64,000 nt of DNA from Sclerodactyla briareus. Taxonomy: Eukaryota; Echinodermata; Holothuroidea; Dendrochirotida; Sclerodactylidae. The first letter of the stretch is position 1; each line of letters begins with the position of its first letter. The notes under the pieces are model-generated. The model had not been told where the DNA came from, did not search any database, and saw only the letters and a list, made by a program, of their open reading frames with translations. The translations under genes were made by a program, and so were the position numbers. Shown piece by piece: positions 25,706 through 35,566 of the stretch. The stretch is from contig JAODTK010005685.1 of assembly GCA_026419785.1 (NCBI GenBank), positions 90,423 through 154,422 of the forward strand. Reading direction: 5' to 3'.

Positions 25706-26130
25706 CCTCTATCAGCCTGATTGTAAGCTCTGAAAGAGGAATGTGGAAACTGCAATTTTTTTCGACTTGAAGACCCTAAACAAGTACACATCTGTCTTCA
25801 GTATCTGGTAATTACATTGTGTTCCCCCTCCCCCCCAAACAAGATTCAATACTTTATCAAACATCTGACAAGCCTTGAATTGTTAAAGCTTGAAATCGAT
25901 GTGGGACTGCATTTTTCCAAATCGAAGACCCAAAACAAGTACACATCGTATTCAGTATCGGTATATGACCATTGGTCCCCCCTGCCTCCCCAACAAATCC
26001 AATACTTTAATCTAAGCATCTGACAAACCCTTGATTGTTTACAGCTATGAATCGAATGTGGAACTGAGTTTCCGAATCGAAGACCCAAAAAAGTAACATC
26101 CGTCGTCAGTATCTGTTATGGACATTGTGT
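25706..26130 (+). repeat. ~155 bp tandem repeat, about 2.5 units
   Basis: Units begin 'aatgtggaaactgcaattttt' at about 25740, 25897 and 26056. Each continues with 'tcgaagacccaaaacaagtacacatc', 'ttcagtatc', 'ccattgtgt', a 'tccccctcccccccaaacaa' tract and 'tccaatacttta...catctgacaa'. The last unit is truncated near 26130. Confidence 0.8.
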
Positions 26131-27299
26131 CTGGGGGATAGCCTACCGAAGGGCCGGCATGACTTCTAGTAAAGATATCACTGGGAAACTATGCAGTCAT
26201 TATGATACGATTTTTATATAAGTCTGCCCAAAGAAGAAGAATCAGGATTTTGTCGAGCCAGCATCTTGGTGAAGTTTCTGTTCCATATGGAATATTGCTG
26301 TACAATTGGTTGTTGATGCAGGGCCAATTCCCTCGTTGTAAGGTAAATGTGAAGTCTCACACTGAAGCTCCTCTATGCTTCTTTTCCAAGGAAGGAGTTA
26401 GGGGGTCTTCAAGAAATGTGAGTGAGTTTTCAGTGATGTGTTAAGGGCTGGTATGTTTGATAGCATGGGTCAGGTGAGTTAAGAGCATCCAAGAACAGGG
26501 TTTTTTTGAAAACGTACAGACGCCCCGTGGCTGGCGTCCGATCCTGGTTAGGCCTTATCAAAGACTAATTGCCAGGCCTGTGGTCGGTGCATACGAGTCT
26601 GGGAGAAAAAAAAACGATTCAGTTCCCCACAACTGAACAAAAGGCATAGGAGTCCCCATTTAAACCAGGAGGCATAAAACAGCCAATGTGCAATCTCTGT
26701 ACCTTTTCCCAGCTGTACTCATGTGCAGTCTTGTCCCTGGTATGTTGCATTGTGCCCAAAACCAAGTAGAACAGACTCGACCTCCAGAGATCCTGTCAGT
26801 GTACTGCTGTGTTCCAAGTTGTAGAGGATTTAGCGTGTCCTTACAGATCTTTAGTTTCAGTAGTTGGTGTCAAGTTTGTAAAAAAAACAATGATAGCGAC
26901 AAGAGCCAATGGTGAAAACCCAAAGTCATATTCATGATAGCTGGCTTGTCATAGGGTTATGCCTCAGATTGGTTTTCTCCCCTGCCTCTTCCTGAAAAAA
27001 GTAGTTTCACTTTAAGGTAAGTGATGTGTGCGACGGGGCGCGGGATCTTCTGCGAAGCGAAATGGATATTTATCCAGCTATTATAGGGACTTCCAGTTAT
27101 TAAGGGGTAAGAAATCTATAAACTGCAGATTCCGGAACGTGAGTTCTATATTTGGGGTGATTTGTGAGAATTCTTCGTGGAAGGATTTGTGCAGCTATAC
27201 AAAGTATACTGGTGTGGAACCAAAATGCTGGATATTGTATCAGTTTTGTTGTGAGTCAAAATTTACTGAACATCTATGAATGAGTACATGATCCCTATT
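26131..27299. other. Non-coding stretch, no gene recognised
   Basis: Unique-looking sequence. Short open frames have no recognisable domain, and no repeat partner was found in the window. Confidence 0.5.
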
Positions 27300-27660
27300 A
27301 TTTTTTGAGGTCAGTTTGGGAGGTCAAACAGAGTTCAAAGATTGTGAAAACCTTGTAAACATGGTAGGCCGGATGCTTGGTATGAAACGTGGGTTTACAG
27401 TTTTCCTATGGAGTGTAAAAGGACATATCGTTTGTTATGGATTGAGGCCTTTTGAGGAAAAATTGGTTAAAGTTGTGCAAAATTGAGATTTAGCGATTAC
27501 GGCTTGTGAACATGCAAACAAACCCCACCTGGATGTATAAAGCTCATACTTGGTTAGGGTTCCCCAGATAATAAGTGAATAATCCCTGGTTTTGGGGTCA
27601 GGTGAAGGTCATTTTAAGGTCGCCAGAGGTCAGTGTATAGAAACCTTGCAGGTACGACCA
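27300..27660 (+). repeat. Solitary diverged monomer of the 37-40 kb satellite family
   Basis: Colinear with one satellite unit. It reads 'gtgaaaaccttgtaaacatggtaggcc', 'ttcctatgg', then 'accccacctggatgtataaagctcatacttgg', 'ttccccagataa', 'ggggtcaggtgaaggtca', 'aaggtcgccagaggtca', then 'gaaaccttg'. It extends slightly beyond one unit at both ends. It lies about 10 kb before the array in the same orientation. Confidence 0.65.
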
Positions 27661-27940
27661 AGTTGGTTTTAATGCTCGAGCACATCACTGGGCCTTCTAG
27701 CTTTTTGATCAAATTTAGGTCTGATGTTGCGTTATACGCACTCGTTGCAGCGATGTAGCCTAACTTTGCTGTAGTAGTGAAGGTCTATAAACCTGTGTAT
27801 ATATGATCAACAGAGGTCAGATGGATTAATCTTGCGAAACAACAAGTCGGTAATGACATTCAAAGAACAACCTGGGCCTCTTATCTTTCTGGACAAATTT
27901 AGGTCTGACTTTGCATTATACACTCATGAGAAACGAATGC
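27661..27940 (+). repeat. Two-copy tandem duplication, ~182 bp apart
   Basis: The block 'tgggccttctagctttttgatcaaatttaggtctgatgttgcgttatac' at about 27690 recurs in diverged form at about 27872 ('tgggcctcttatctttctgg', 'caaatttaggtctgactttg'). It directly follows the solitary satellite monomer and may belong to the same ancestral repeat. Confidence 0.6.
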
Positions 27941-29426
27941 TGTGCATGATTCGCCCATTTTCATTAACAAAATGTAACAAAATGTACAAAAAAATTAATG
28001 AATAGGTTTAAAATTTCATGTTCATTCAGTGAGCTATGTAGGCCCTACAGATACCAATGGGCCAGTAACATGCATTGAAACCGAAGAGATGAAGAGTGAA
28101 TCACACATGGACGACTACTGTTCAATGTTTCCAGAGAGAATTATCTGTTCACCCTGGCTGATATGTAGTCTGGTAAAGCCAGACAATCTATTCACCAATA
28201 AAGTTTTAAAAGATCAAACAACATTTCGGTCATGAATCCTTCGATAAAGCAGGTCTCCTTGTTCCCTGTTTGCAACAGTCTGCTTGTTGTGTAGTATGTA
28301 CGCACGCATACGTGTTTGACCTAGAGGAGGTGGTTGCTTGTCTTCCAGTGACGTGCCATTTGTTTGACCTAAGCCTGGCCCACGTTTGGCTGTTCTGTTC
28401 AAAGTAAAATTGTATTGTCTCAAGTCACCAATTCGATGTTGCGTTTTCCCAGGTATGGTAAAAGCTCTAACCAAAATTCAAACTGTGTGTCGGAGGGCAG
28501 GAAATGAAACTGGCCTTCACTCTCAAAATAGGACTGAAGTTGTTTTGCCAATCATTTTGCCATTTCCCCTTTAATGTTCCAGACATTGCTATACAAGTTA
28601 TATTACCATATGTCTTCATCTTACTTATTTTACTTTGCCAGAATGCTTTACCCACATCTGCCATGTATAGCACAAACAGATCCTTAGGTATTGGTGAGAG
28701 TATGGAATATGAGATAGAGAGTGTGATGGCCTGGCTCAGGAGCTATTATATATCGTCAAACACCCTCAATTTGCGCACATGTCCTATACATACCCACACT
28801 AAATTCGTGTTTAGGCAGAGATGGTAGCCGAAACTCAAAATCGGCAAATGTTTTCAGTCTTTGGGACTGTTTCCATCGTTCGTCATTAGTCAATCGGCAA
28901 TTTTCGAGTAGGAATTGAGTATCTTATGGGACCTTTTAATATTACTGTCTGAGAAAAAAAGTCTGAAATTAGTGAGGGGTCCGAGCCAGTTTCACAAATG
29001 CGCAAAGTGATGTGGAGTTCAAATAAAATTAATGATGTGTTTTGTTCATCGATATAGTGTCTTTAATTTTCACGAATATGCCCGTTGAGATATTCATTTG
29101 AAGAGCGTGAGGTGGTGATTCCAATGGTTGTGTTATTATTTGGATCAGAGTGGAAAGGAAAAGGAAATTATTGCAGTTCAAAGTGACAGGTGAGCAAATT
29201 GATGATGGACCAGCCTATATAATAACTGGGGAGGCACAATGACAGCCTTAATGCTGTCAATATTGAGAGAGGAAATGTCCCTGGTGAAGTCACCACTGAA
29301 AGAACGAACAATTGCATTTGTATGGGTTACATTGTATCAGCGAGGACATACATTTTGTGTTACTTCTATCTTTTGATTGCAGGAAGGTGTAGAAACACAT
29401 TTCAGGTAGAGCAACCTGGATGGGGA
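27941..29426. other. Non-coding stretch, no gene recognised
   Basis: Unique-looking sequence. The longest frame is 107 codons (28504-28827) with one hydrophobic stretch but no family resemblance. I do not call it a gene. Confidence 0.5.
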
Positions 29427-29560
29427 AAGTGCCAGTATGTGTACATGTAGTGTCAAAGTAGCTTGTGGGGACCATTCTCACTTCGAACTATAAGATAGGG
29501 TGACTGGGTCAAAAGTTGGTTGTACATGCCCCGCCTGCACAAGGTTCTGCCACTGCTGGT
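29427..29560 (+). repeat. Dispersed repeat family F, partial copy 2
   Basis: Matches the left part of the copy at 22119: 'gaaagtgccagtatgtgtacatgtag', a loosely conserved middle, then 'aagttggttgtaca'. The rest of the family unit is missing here. Confidence 0.55.
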
Positions 29561-29940
29561 CGGGGTAGGTAGCCGGCACTCAGCGTTTCCAAAACGGCCT
29601 CTGAGGAGTTTGAGGGTTAGTTTTTAGGGAGTGATTAAGGGTCATTCAGAGGTCTGGCCTTAAAACATGGGGTCGAATAAGGACCAAAGAAAGGGCTACT
29701 TTTCAACATAGATAGCCCCTGGTTCATGAAATTTCATGGCATGGGACAGGGGGTACCTCAAGAGAAACAGCAGGGCATAGATTACTCCTCATCTTCTGAA
29801 TTGAGGGCCAAGAACTTCTAGGTCTATTCATAACTACACTTAGCCAGTGATTAGGTTCCCATTTAAGGGTTCATGACCTGCAGTAATCTATGCCCCTGGT
29901 TCTCTTGAGGAACCCCTGGTCTCATGCTCAGAATTCATGA

Positions 29941-30062
29941 ATCTTTTCACATACTCTACTACCCCTTATACGACCATGCACCCCCCCCAATGTGCATACG
30001 AGTGTCTGGATTCTGCACATAGTACGGTTGGCAACCCCATCGCCCCTTCTCTTTTTGCCAGA
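29941..30062 (+). repeat. DIRS left inverted terminal repeat
   Basis: The minus-strand image of 35310-35433 aligns with this segment almost throughout. Paired blocks include 'accccttatacgac' with 'gtcgtagaaggggt', 'caccccccccaatgtgc' with 'gcacattggggggtgtgc', 'agtacggttgg' with 'ccaaccgtact', and 'ccccatcgccccttctc' with 'gagaagggcgatgggg'. Differences are small gaps and substitutions. Confidence 0.9.
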
Positions 30063-30757
30063 CAGATCGGCTCTTGCACGAGTGTTTCGTTGTTCTAAAG
30101 GATACACAAAATTTTCGGCAAACGGCAAGTGTTTTGGTTCGGTGAACCAGAGGAATAGTGTCAAGCTATTTCCTCCGCTTCGAGGAGCGGGTTTGAATTG
30201 TGTATCCTTTGGAGTGGGGACATGTTTTGGCGATTTGTTGTCTCCTCTCGTGCCCGGCTCTCGGGACGTGCGTTCTAACAGCCTAGGCTTGCCTTACATG
30301 GGAGTGTTGTTACTCCCGTCGCCTAACCGTCACTTGGGTGTATGGCACATGTAGGCTACTCTCTCACCTCCGCAGAGGTTGGTGTGGGGCCTTGGGGTGT
30401 TTGTGGGGGTTTTTGGATTCGTTAGGTGGTCAGTACTGGGTTCACTCCTTCCCTCTACCTCACACCCAGCGGGGTCCCCCTACCCCTACCACTCCCTCCA
30501 CGGGTTCTCCTTACCTTCCCCGTCCCGTCCGGGCCCGGGGGGTGGGGGTTGTTATCGCGTGTTGCGTGGGAAAGTTTTTTCGCGGGCGGCGGCGACGGAG
30601 AGAGAGGGGAGGAGAGACGGAGAGTTTTTAATGTATTATGTGAACTATGTGTGATACATGCGAGGAGATCGGTTAGGTTTTTTTCCTTAGCGATCCTCCT
30701 CCAGTTTAGGATGGAGCCTGTTCTTCGCGCAGGAAGTTCGACCCTTTACGTCCTGGG
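30063..30757 (+). other. DIRS 5' leader
   Basis: The leader lies between the left terminal repeat and the first plausible gag methionine. Short overlapping frames fill it. A purine-rich 'gacggagagagagg' segment occurs near 30593, just before the coding region. No separate domain is recognised. Confidence 0.5.
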
Positions 30758-32460
30758 ATGACCACGAGGAGTGCCCGGGGTGCCGGCGGTGCAACTGCCA
30801 GAAACCGATGTATAGGTGGCTCTTCGTGGGAAGGAAAGTCGGTTTCGGACAAGCAGCGGCGTGGTTGGCGCAGATCTGTTAGAACGACAGAGCGAGAGAG
30901 CGGCTTCTGTACGGGATCAGCGGAACCAGGCCGTCGGGTAAGCGCCGACGAAGAAGGGTACGACGACCAAAGGAGAAAGGGTAGGCAGGTTCAAGACCGC
31001 GGGGTGGGACTAGTTCCCTCCGGGGGGGTCGCTGAGGTGATCAGGTCGGAATCGACAAGGCAGTGTCCGAGTTCACCTCCGCAGGGAGAAAAGGACTGGG
31101 TCCATCCTCAACAGGCTTCGGCTGGGCGGCCGGTCCCGAAAAACCCAGGGCATGGGAGCGCCAGGCCGGCGGAGACGGACGAACCGCACCGTCACTATCG
31201 GGTTGGCCTCCGGACCGGTCGGATCCAGGGGTGCCGTCAGTGGGGCGGTCCGGCGGCCCGGCCGTCGATGCGACCACCGGGTGCCGGGGCACCGGTGGGT
31301 CAGATACCGAGGTTCGGACCGAGGGGGGCGACGGCTGGTGAGGCCCGGCCGAGAGCGGGCCGAAGGTCTAACCGGCGCCTCGCAGGAGGGTTGTGGTCGA
31401 GCGGCCGAAAGCCGACCACGGGAGCGGGGCACGGGTGGGTCGACGTGCACTGAGGTCGGAACTCGAGCGGGGTCAACGGCTCGGATGGGGCCAGCAGTGT
31501 CTCGCCTATGTGCGCCAGTAGCGGCGAAGCCGCAGCCGGCTCAAGCCGCAGTGGGGGGAGGAGTCCGGGTCGGACTTCCTCCCCGCCAAGTGGACGAGTC
31601 CTCCGAGGGAGGAAGGGCGGGCCAGGCCCAGTCAGCAAGGGCGCGAGAGACGCTGCCCGGCCGAGTGTTTGGGTCCTTCTCACCAACCCGCAGCCCACGG
31701 ACTTTTGAGGGGGGTTCCGGATGGAGACGGAACGGGCAAGCGCCGTCCGTCCCGAAAGGAGCCCGAGGAAGGAAAGACGCCGGCACGGCGATAAGGAGAC
31801 GACGGGCGCGGTCCTCATCGTCAGGATCGTCGGAAGAGGAGTCTCCCCGCCGGAGGAAGCTGGTGCACAGGGAGTCGCCTCCCCCCCTTCCACAGCAGGC
31901 TCAGCTCTTGAGCAGTTATGGACGGTTCGCACCGGCTCGGGGTCTTGACAACAGAGCTCGCCAAACCGGCACCGACGGGTTTGCCGCCAGTGCCGACCCG
32001 TCCATAGGGCCTCAGCAGAGGCCGTTTTTCGTGTCTGGGAGTCCTTCGCCGGAGGCTCACGGACTCTGCCGGGACTCCGAGCGAAAGCGCATCCGGAAGA
32101 GGGCGAAGTGCGAGGCCGGAGTTGCTCATAGGCACCGACAATTTACCGGAAGAGGCTGGAACGTGATGTGGATCACTTTCCTCGGGTGTGGGCTTTGGGA
32201 GCCTCCCTACCGGTGGCAGGCTGCCGCGCCGACCGTCACGCCGGTCCCTCAATGCGGTGCCTGTGGACAACTGCCCAGTGGGGTTGCAGTCGACGGGAAT
32301 GTTTCACCGTTACGAAGGCCATCGCCCGCACAAGGCAGTGGGGGCCACAGTCCCGGAGGCCGACGGGTCTTTCCGGGTAGCCGAGACCGACTGGGAGCTC
32401 TTCAAGGTCCCCGACTGGCCTCAGCAGGTCAAGGATCGCTGGCCGCCGAGGGGCCACTAA
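30758..32460 (+). pseudogene. DIRS gag-like region, frameshifted
   Basis: This would encode the structural Gag-like protein that packages the element RNA. I see a basic N-terminal part from the ATG at 30758, where the frame runs for 231 codons. Further on, the frame beginning at 31152 carries an Arg/Ser/Glu stretch (RRRRARSSSSGSSEEESP, about 31790-31850) and then 'PPPLPQQAQLLSSYGRFAP', a proline-rich and then hydrophobic region of a kind seen in DIRS Gag proteins. The likely C-terminal part continues in another frame (32188-32460, ending DRWPPRGH before the stop). At least two frame changes are therefore needed, so this is not a working ORF. The assignment rests mainly on position before RT and on composition. 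Antisense frames of 125-210 codons here are shadows of the CpG-rich sequence. Confidence 0.65.
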
Positions 32461-32585
32461 GGGGAAAAGAAAAGGGAACAAAGAAGGACGGCTCAAGGAC
32501 CCCGAGGCGGCTAAGCTGGATTCCGGATGGCGGGAATCGGAGGAGTCCCTGGCCACCATCCATCCCCGATCCTCCCCCCAGTGGC

Positions 32586-33900
32586 GGGTGGGCAACGTCG
32601 ATAGATCTGAAGGATGCCCATCTTGCACTGTGCCCATCCACACCCGCCCAACCGCCGCTTCCTGCGTTCCCGCACCGGGGGCAGACCTACCGTTTTCAAG
32701 CGGTCCTCCCTCCTTCGGGCCTGTCGACGCCCCGAGGGGGTCCACGAGGTGTGCAGGCCATCCTCGCTTACCTCGACGGGAGGGCGTCACCGTTTCGCCT
32801 ATATGATGACTGGCTATAGTGGCCCCGTCGAGGCGTAGGCGAGCCGCTCACACCGCGCGCGTGTCGGCGCTTCTTGGGCGACTCGGGTGTTGATCAACCA
32901 CGAAAAGTCCTCGCTCCGTCCCGCGCAGTCGATAGCAGTACCTCGGCGCCGTCCTCGATCTTGCGGCATGTCGCTCCTTTCCCTCTCCGGGCCCGTGTTC
33001 CCCACGCACAGCGGGGGGGGGCTGCAGCGTCCATCCTGTGCTCCGGGTCCTCCGTGGCCAGCGCCTTGATCACGTTTCGCTGGGTCTGGCACCACAGGTC
33101 GACGTCCTCGACCTCTGCCGCCTCTGCATGCGACCGGGCTGCACGCTATTTTTGCTGAGACCTTTTCCAGCCGCTCGACACCCGCCATCTGATTCCTCTT
33201 CACGAGGACTCAGACCTTCCTGTCATGGTGGACAGAGCCACACAGGTTTGGCGGCAGGGTCGCACTTCCGCGACTCCGCCCCAGACGACAGTGACGACGG
33301 ACGCGTCGCTCTCGGGGTGTGGAGGCAACTTGGGGCGAGCACCAGTCCTCGGCCGTTGTCCCCGGCTGAGAGCTCCTTGGCACATCAACTTCCTGGAGAC
33401 GGAGTCCCGTTTATCGAGCGGTACTCCTCTGTCGGATCGGCTGCAGGGCATGCGGTACGGTTCTATTCCGCATCGACCACGTCGCTTATATCGGCCGAGA
33501 GGGGGGAACCCGATCCCGGGCCTTATGCCATGATCTGGATCCTACTGCTGTTGTGCGAGCAGCATCAGATCTCACTTCAGGCATCCCACCTGCGGGATCC
33601 CTCAACGTGACGCAGAACGCTCTCTCCCATCCTCTGTCTGGATCCAGGGGAGTGGACCCTGACCCAAGCCTGGGCGGACCACCTCTTCCGAGTATACAGT
33701 CGGCCGTACGTCAATCTTTTCGCGACGGCCAGCAACGCGCGACTTCCGACCTTCTGCTCCAGGCGGTTCCACCCTGTGGCGTGGAAGATCGACAGCTTTT
33801 CCCTTCTGGTGGGACTGCCTCCACGCATAGCGTTCCCTCCCTTGTGGCCTCGTCAGCGGGGCTGACGAGGATACTGGACTGCGAACGCCCACCGTCCTGT
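32586..33900 (+). pseudogene. DIRS reverse transcriptase / RNase H, frameshifted
   Basis: The RT palm begins with 'WATSIDLKDAH' (catalytic Asp in DLKDA, about 32604). It continues with 'HRGQTYRFQA' and ends with a YDDWL active-site box at 32802-32816, directly followed by a TAG in that frame. A second frame carries the neighbouring conserved residues, so a frame change lies between them. The thumb is recognisable by 'GVLINHEKSSL' (about 32886). RNase H shows 'TTDASLSG' with its catalytic Asp at 33300 and 'HINFLETE' near 33380. The DIRS-specific tail 'NLFATASNARLP' follows near 33710. Only about 130 bp separate the gag stop from the palm, and I see no fingers motif, so the N-terminal RT part appears deleted. 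The protein is not functional as read. Confidence 0.88.
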
Positions 33901-34089
33901 GTTCCGCCCTTGTTTGCCCGAACCCAGCCGTGTTTCGCAGCTTCTCGCCTGTGGTCTACCTTCCACTGCGACTCCCCGACCCCCTCCGCTCACGCAGAAG
34001 GCCGGGTCAGCTTGCGATATCACGGCACGCGCGCCCTGCGACTTCTCTGCGTGGAGACTCTTCGCCAGCGCTTCCGCGAGCGTAGTTCA

Positions 34090-35100
34090 GAGCGCGGTTG
34101 CAGAATTGCAACATCTTCCCGCAGGCAGTCCACGCTTGACACGTACGATTCCCGTCTTGCCAGGTTTCGACGTGGGCTGCCAACCACTGTTGTGGGATCC
34201 CTTGATGCCTCGGTAGGACACGTGACGTCTTTCCCTGCTGACCCTCTTCGCGGAGGGAAAGCAGGTCCTCGACGATTCGGAACTAACCGGCGCTCGGCCA
34301 TCCGGCGATCCATCGCGGTTTCCCGGACGGGTCACTCCCTGGGGGTAATGACACCGTCACCGCAGCTCCTGGCGGGGATGTTTCAATGAGCCGTCCCCCG
34401 GCGCTCCGTTTGCTCCGGCATGGTCCCTCACGGACGTCCTCGCTACTCTAGCGGAGGCGCCTTACGAGCCAACTGCAGAGGGCCGCGCTGGAGCACCTCA
34501 CCATAAACCGTTTTTCTGGTGGCGGCGGCATCCGTGCGCCGCAGGAGCTGCCTCCACTCTTATCAACGACGCACCCGGTTTCCTCCGGCACGACCCCGAC
34601 GGCTCGTCTCCTCCCCGGATCCGGCGTTCTTATCAAGAACCATTCCGGTGGCTTTCGCGCCGCAGGAATTTACCTCCCCCACGATCGGGTCGCTCTCCGG
34701 ATACGCCATAGGCAAGCGTGTGCCCCGTCCTGCGCTTCGCTGGTATATCGAGAGGACTCCGATTCATTCCGGGGCCATGATCAACTTTTCCTTCTTCCAC
34801 GTCAGCCGATACGCCGGCTTCAAGGATTCAATCCACGCCAGATCCGAGACTTGATCCAGCCACACGTTCTACCCGACGAATCTGCCCGGGCCCACGACGT
34901 AGGGGCATCGCGAGCTTCTCGAGCCTGTTCGCTGCGTCCCGCTGAAGACTAATGAAAGCGGCGCTTGGAAGACTCGACCACCTTCGTCGCCTTGCTATCT
35001 GACTCGACACGGTGTCCACGGTAGGGTGCTTTTGCAGAGCGGCTCTGCTCCTCCGACTACTCAGCGTCCGCATACGCGGCGGCGACCTGCACTGGCACCA
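34090..35100 (+). pseudogene. DIRS tyrosine recombinase, frameshifted
   Basis: This would integrate the circular cDNA. The core-binding domain reads 'STLDTYDSRLARFRRG' (about 34130), then 'GHVTSFPADPL' and 'RRSAIRRSIA' up to the stop at 34387. The catalytic domain continues in other frames. An Arg box 'VAAASVRRRSCLHS' lies near 34515-34560, followed by 'SSPDPAFLSRTIPVAF' (34608) and 'LRWYIERTPIHS' (34735). Near 34889 an 'AHDVGASRAS' segment sits where the family has the H-x-x-R box, with Gly in place of Arg. The final Tyr is likely the TAT at 34996, in a frame reading 'CYLT'. At least three frame changes interrupt it. Family order and motifs make the identity secure; activity is excluded. Confidence 0.85.
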
Positions 35101-35123
35101 CCGTGGCGCCCTGTTCTAAGACT

Positions 35124-35219
35124 GTGCATGGTCGATAATGGGTAAGTCAGTATGGTGAATAATGCTACAAAACATAACGGGTTGTGAACTGTGAACTACG
35201 AATACTAACCCCTATACGA
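35124..35219 (+). repeat. DIRS internal complementary region
   Basis: The left half (35124-35159, 'gtgcatggtcgataatggg') is complementary to the outer left terminal repeat at 29946-29981. The right half (35179-35219, 'gtgaactacgaatactaacc') is complementary to the outer right terminal repeat at 35393-35434. Both element ends are thus represented side by side next to the right repeat, as the DIRS1 circle-formation model requires. About 19 bp between the halves (35160-35178) would mark the circle junction. Confidence 0.85.
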
Positions 35220-35309
35220 AGTCCCACCCATCCTTCCCCCTCCCCGGGCCTCGCAGGCGTCCGCGCAATCGAGTGGGGGTAAACCCCTCTAGAATGCAGG
35301 ACGCCTAGC

Positions 35310-35433
35310 CTGGAAAAAAGAGAAGGGCGATGGGGTTCCCAACCGTACTATTGCAGAATGCAGAACTCGGTGGCACATTGGGGGGTGTGCTGTCGTAGAA
35401 GGGGTAAGTATTCGTAGTTCACAGATTCACAAA
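35310..35433 (-). repeat. DIRS right inverted terminal repeat
   Basis: Inverted counterpart of 29941-30062. The outer end reads 'gtagttcacagattcacaaac', after which the foldback arm resumes. The exact outer nucleotide is uncertain by a few bases because DIRS elements make no target duplication. Confidence 0.9.
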
Positions 35434-35566
35434 CCTTTCCTGGTTTGTAGAAACCAGGGGCGAATTCATTTCGAAAAGTAACCTCTGGTCTTTGGTCCCT
35501 TATTTCGCCCTGTTTCCAATGAGACCTCTGAATGAGTTGTGACTAGTCGTTGTGAACCCTCCAACA

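Larger units (their letters stand above)
29941..35433 (+). mobile_element. DIRS-type tyrosine-recombinase retrotransposon, decayed
   Basis: The element is about 5.5 kb. It has inverted rather than direct terminal repeats, a gag-like region, a reverse transcriptase palm, an RNase H with the conserved downstream 'NLFAT..N.RLP' region, a tyrosine recombinase, and an internal complementary region next to the right end. This is the known DIRS1 architecture. It replicates through RNA, and its cDNA is thought to circularise with help from the complementary region, then integrate through the recombinase without target duplication. Every coding segment changes frame repeatedly, so it is a pseudo-element, or its frames were broken by assembly errors. 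GC and CpG content is much higher than in the flanks. No DAM-like methylase domain, present in some sea urchin and vertebrate relatives, was seen. Confidence 0.92.
29610..35566. repeat. Foldback (long inverted-repeat) element split by a DIRS insertion
   Basis: If 29944-35433 is removed, the flanks form one long palindrome. The left arm is about 29610-29787. The loop is about 29791-29880. The right arm is 29881-29943 joined to 35434-35566. Inner arm pairs include 'gggcatagattact' (29774) with its complement at 29883, and 'cctcaagagaa' (29755) with its complement at 29901. Outer arm pairs include 'aggaccaaag' (29681) with 'ctttggtccc' (35490), 'ctacttttc' with 'gaaaagta', and 'cattcagaggtct' with 'agacctctgaatg' (35522). 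The arms are about 200 bp and imperfect. This is most simply an older foldback or long-TIR MITE. Confidence 0.65.

Noticed and set aside
31041..32790. Antisense frames of 125-210 codons across the DIRS element
   Set aside because: They mirror the CpG-rich sense coding region, have low-complexity composition and match no family.
33553..34389. DAM-like methylase domain, as in some DIRS relatives
   Set aside because: The segment is explained by the post-RNase H region and the recombinase core-binding domain; no methylase motif was found.
29941..35433. LTR retrotransposon or endogenous virus
   Set aside because: Terminal repeats are inverted, there is a tyrosine recombinase rather than a DDE integrase, and no protease or envelope region is seen.
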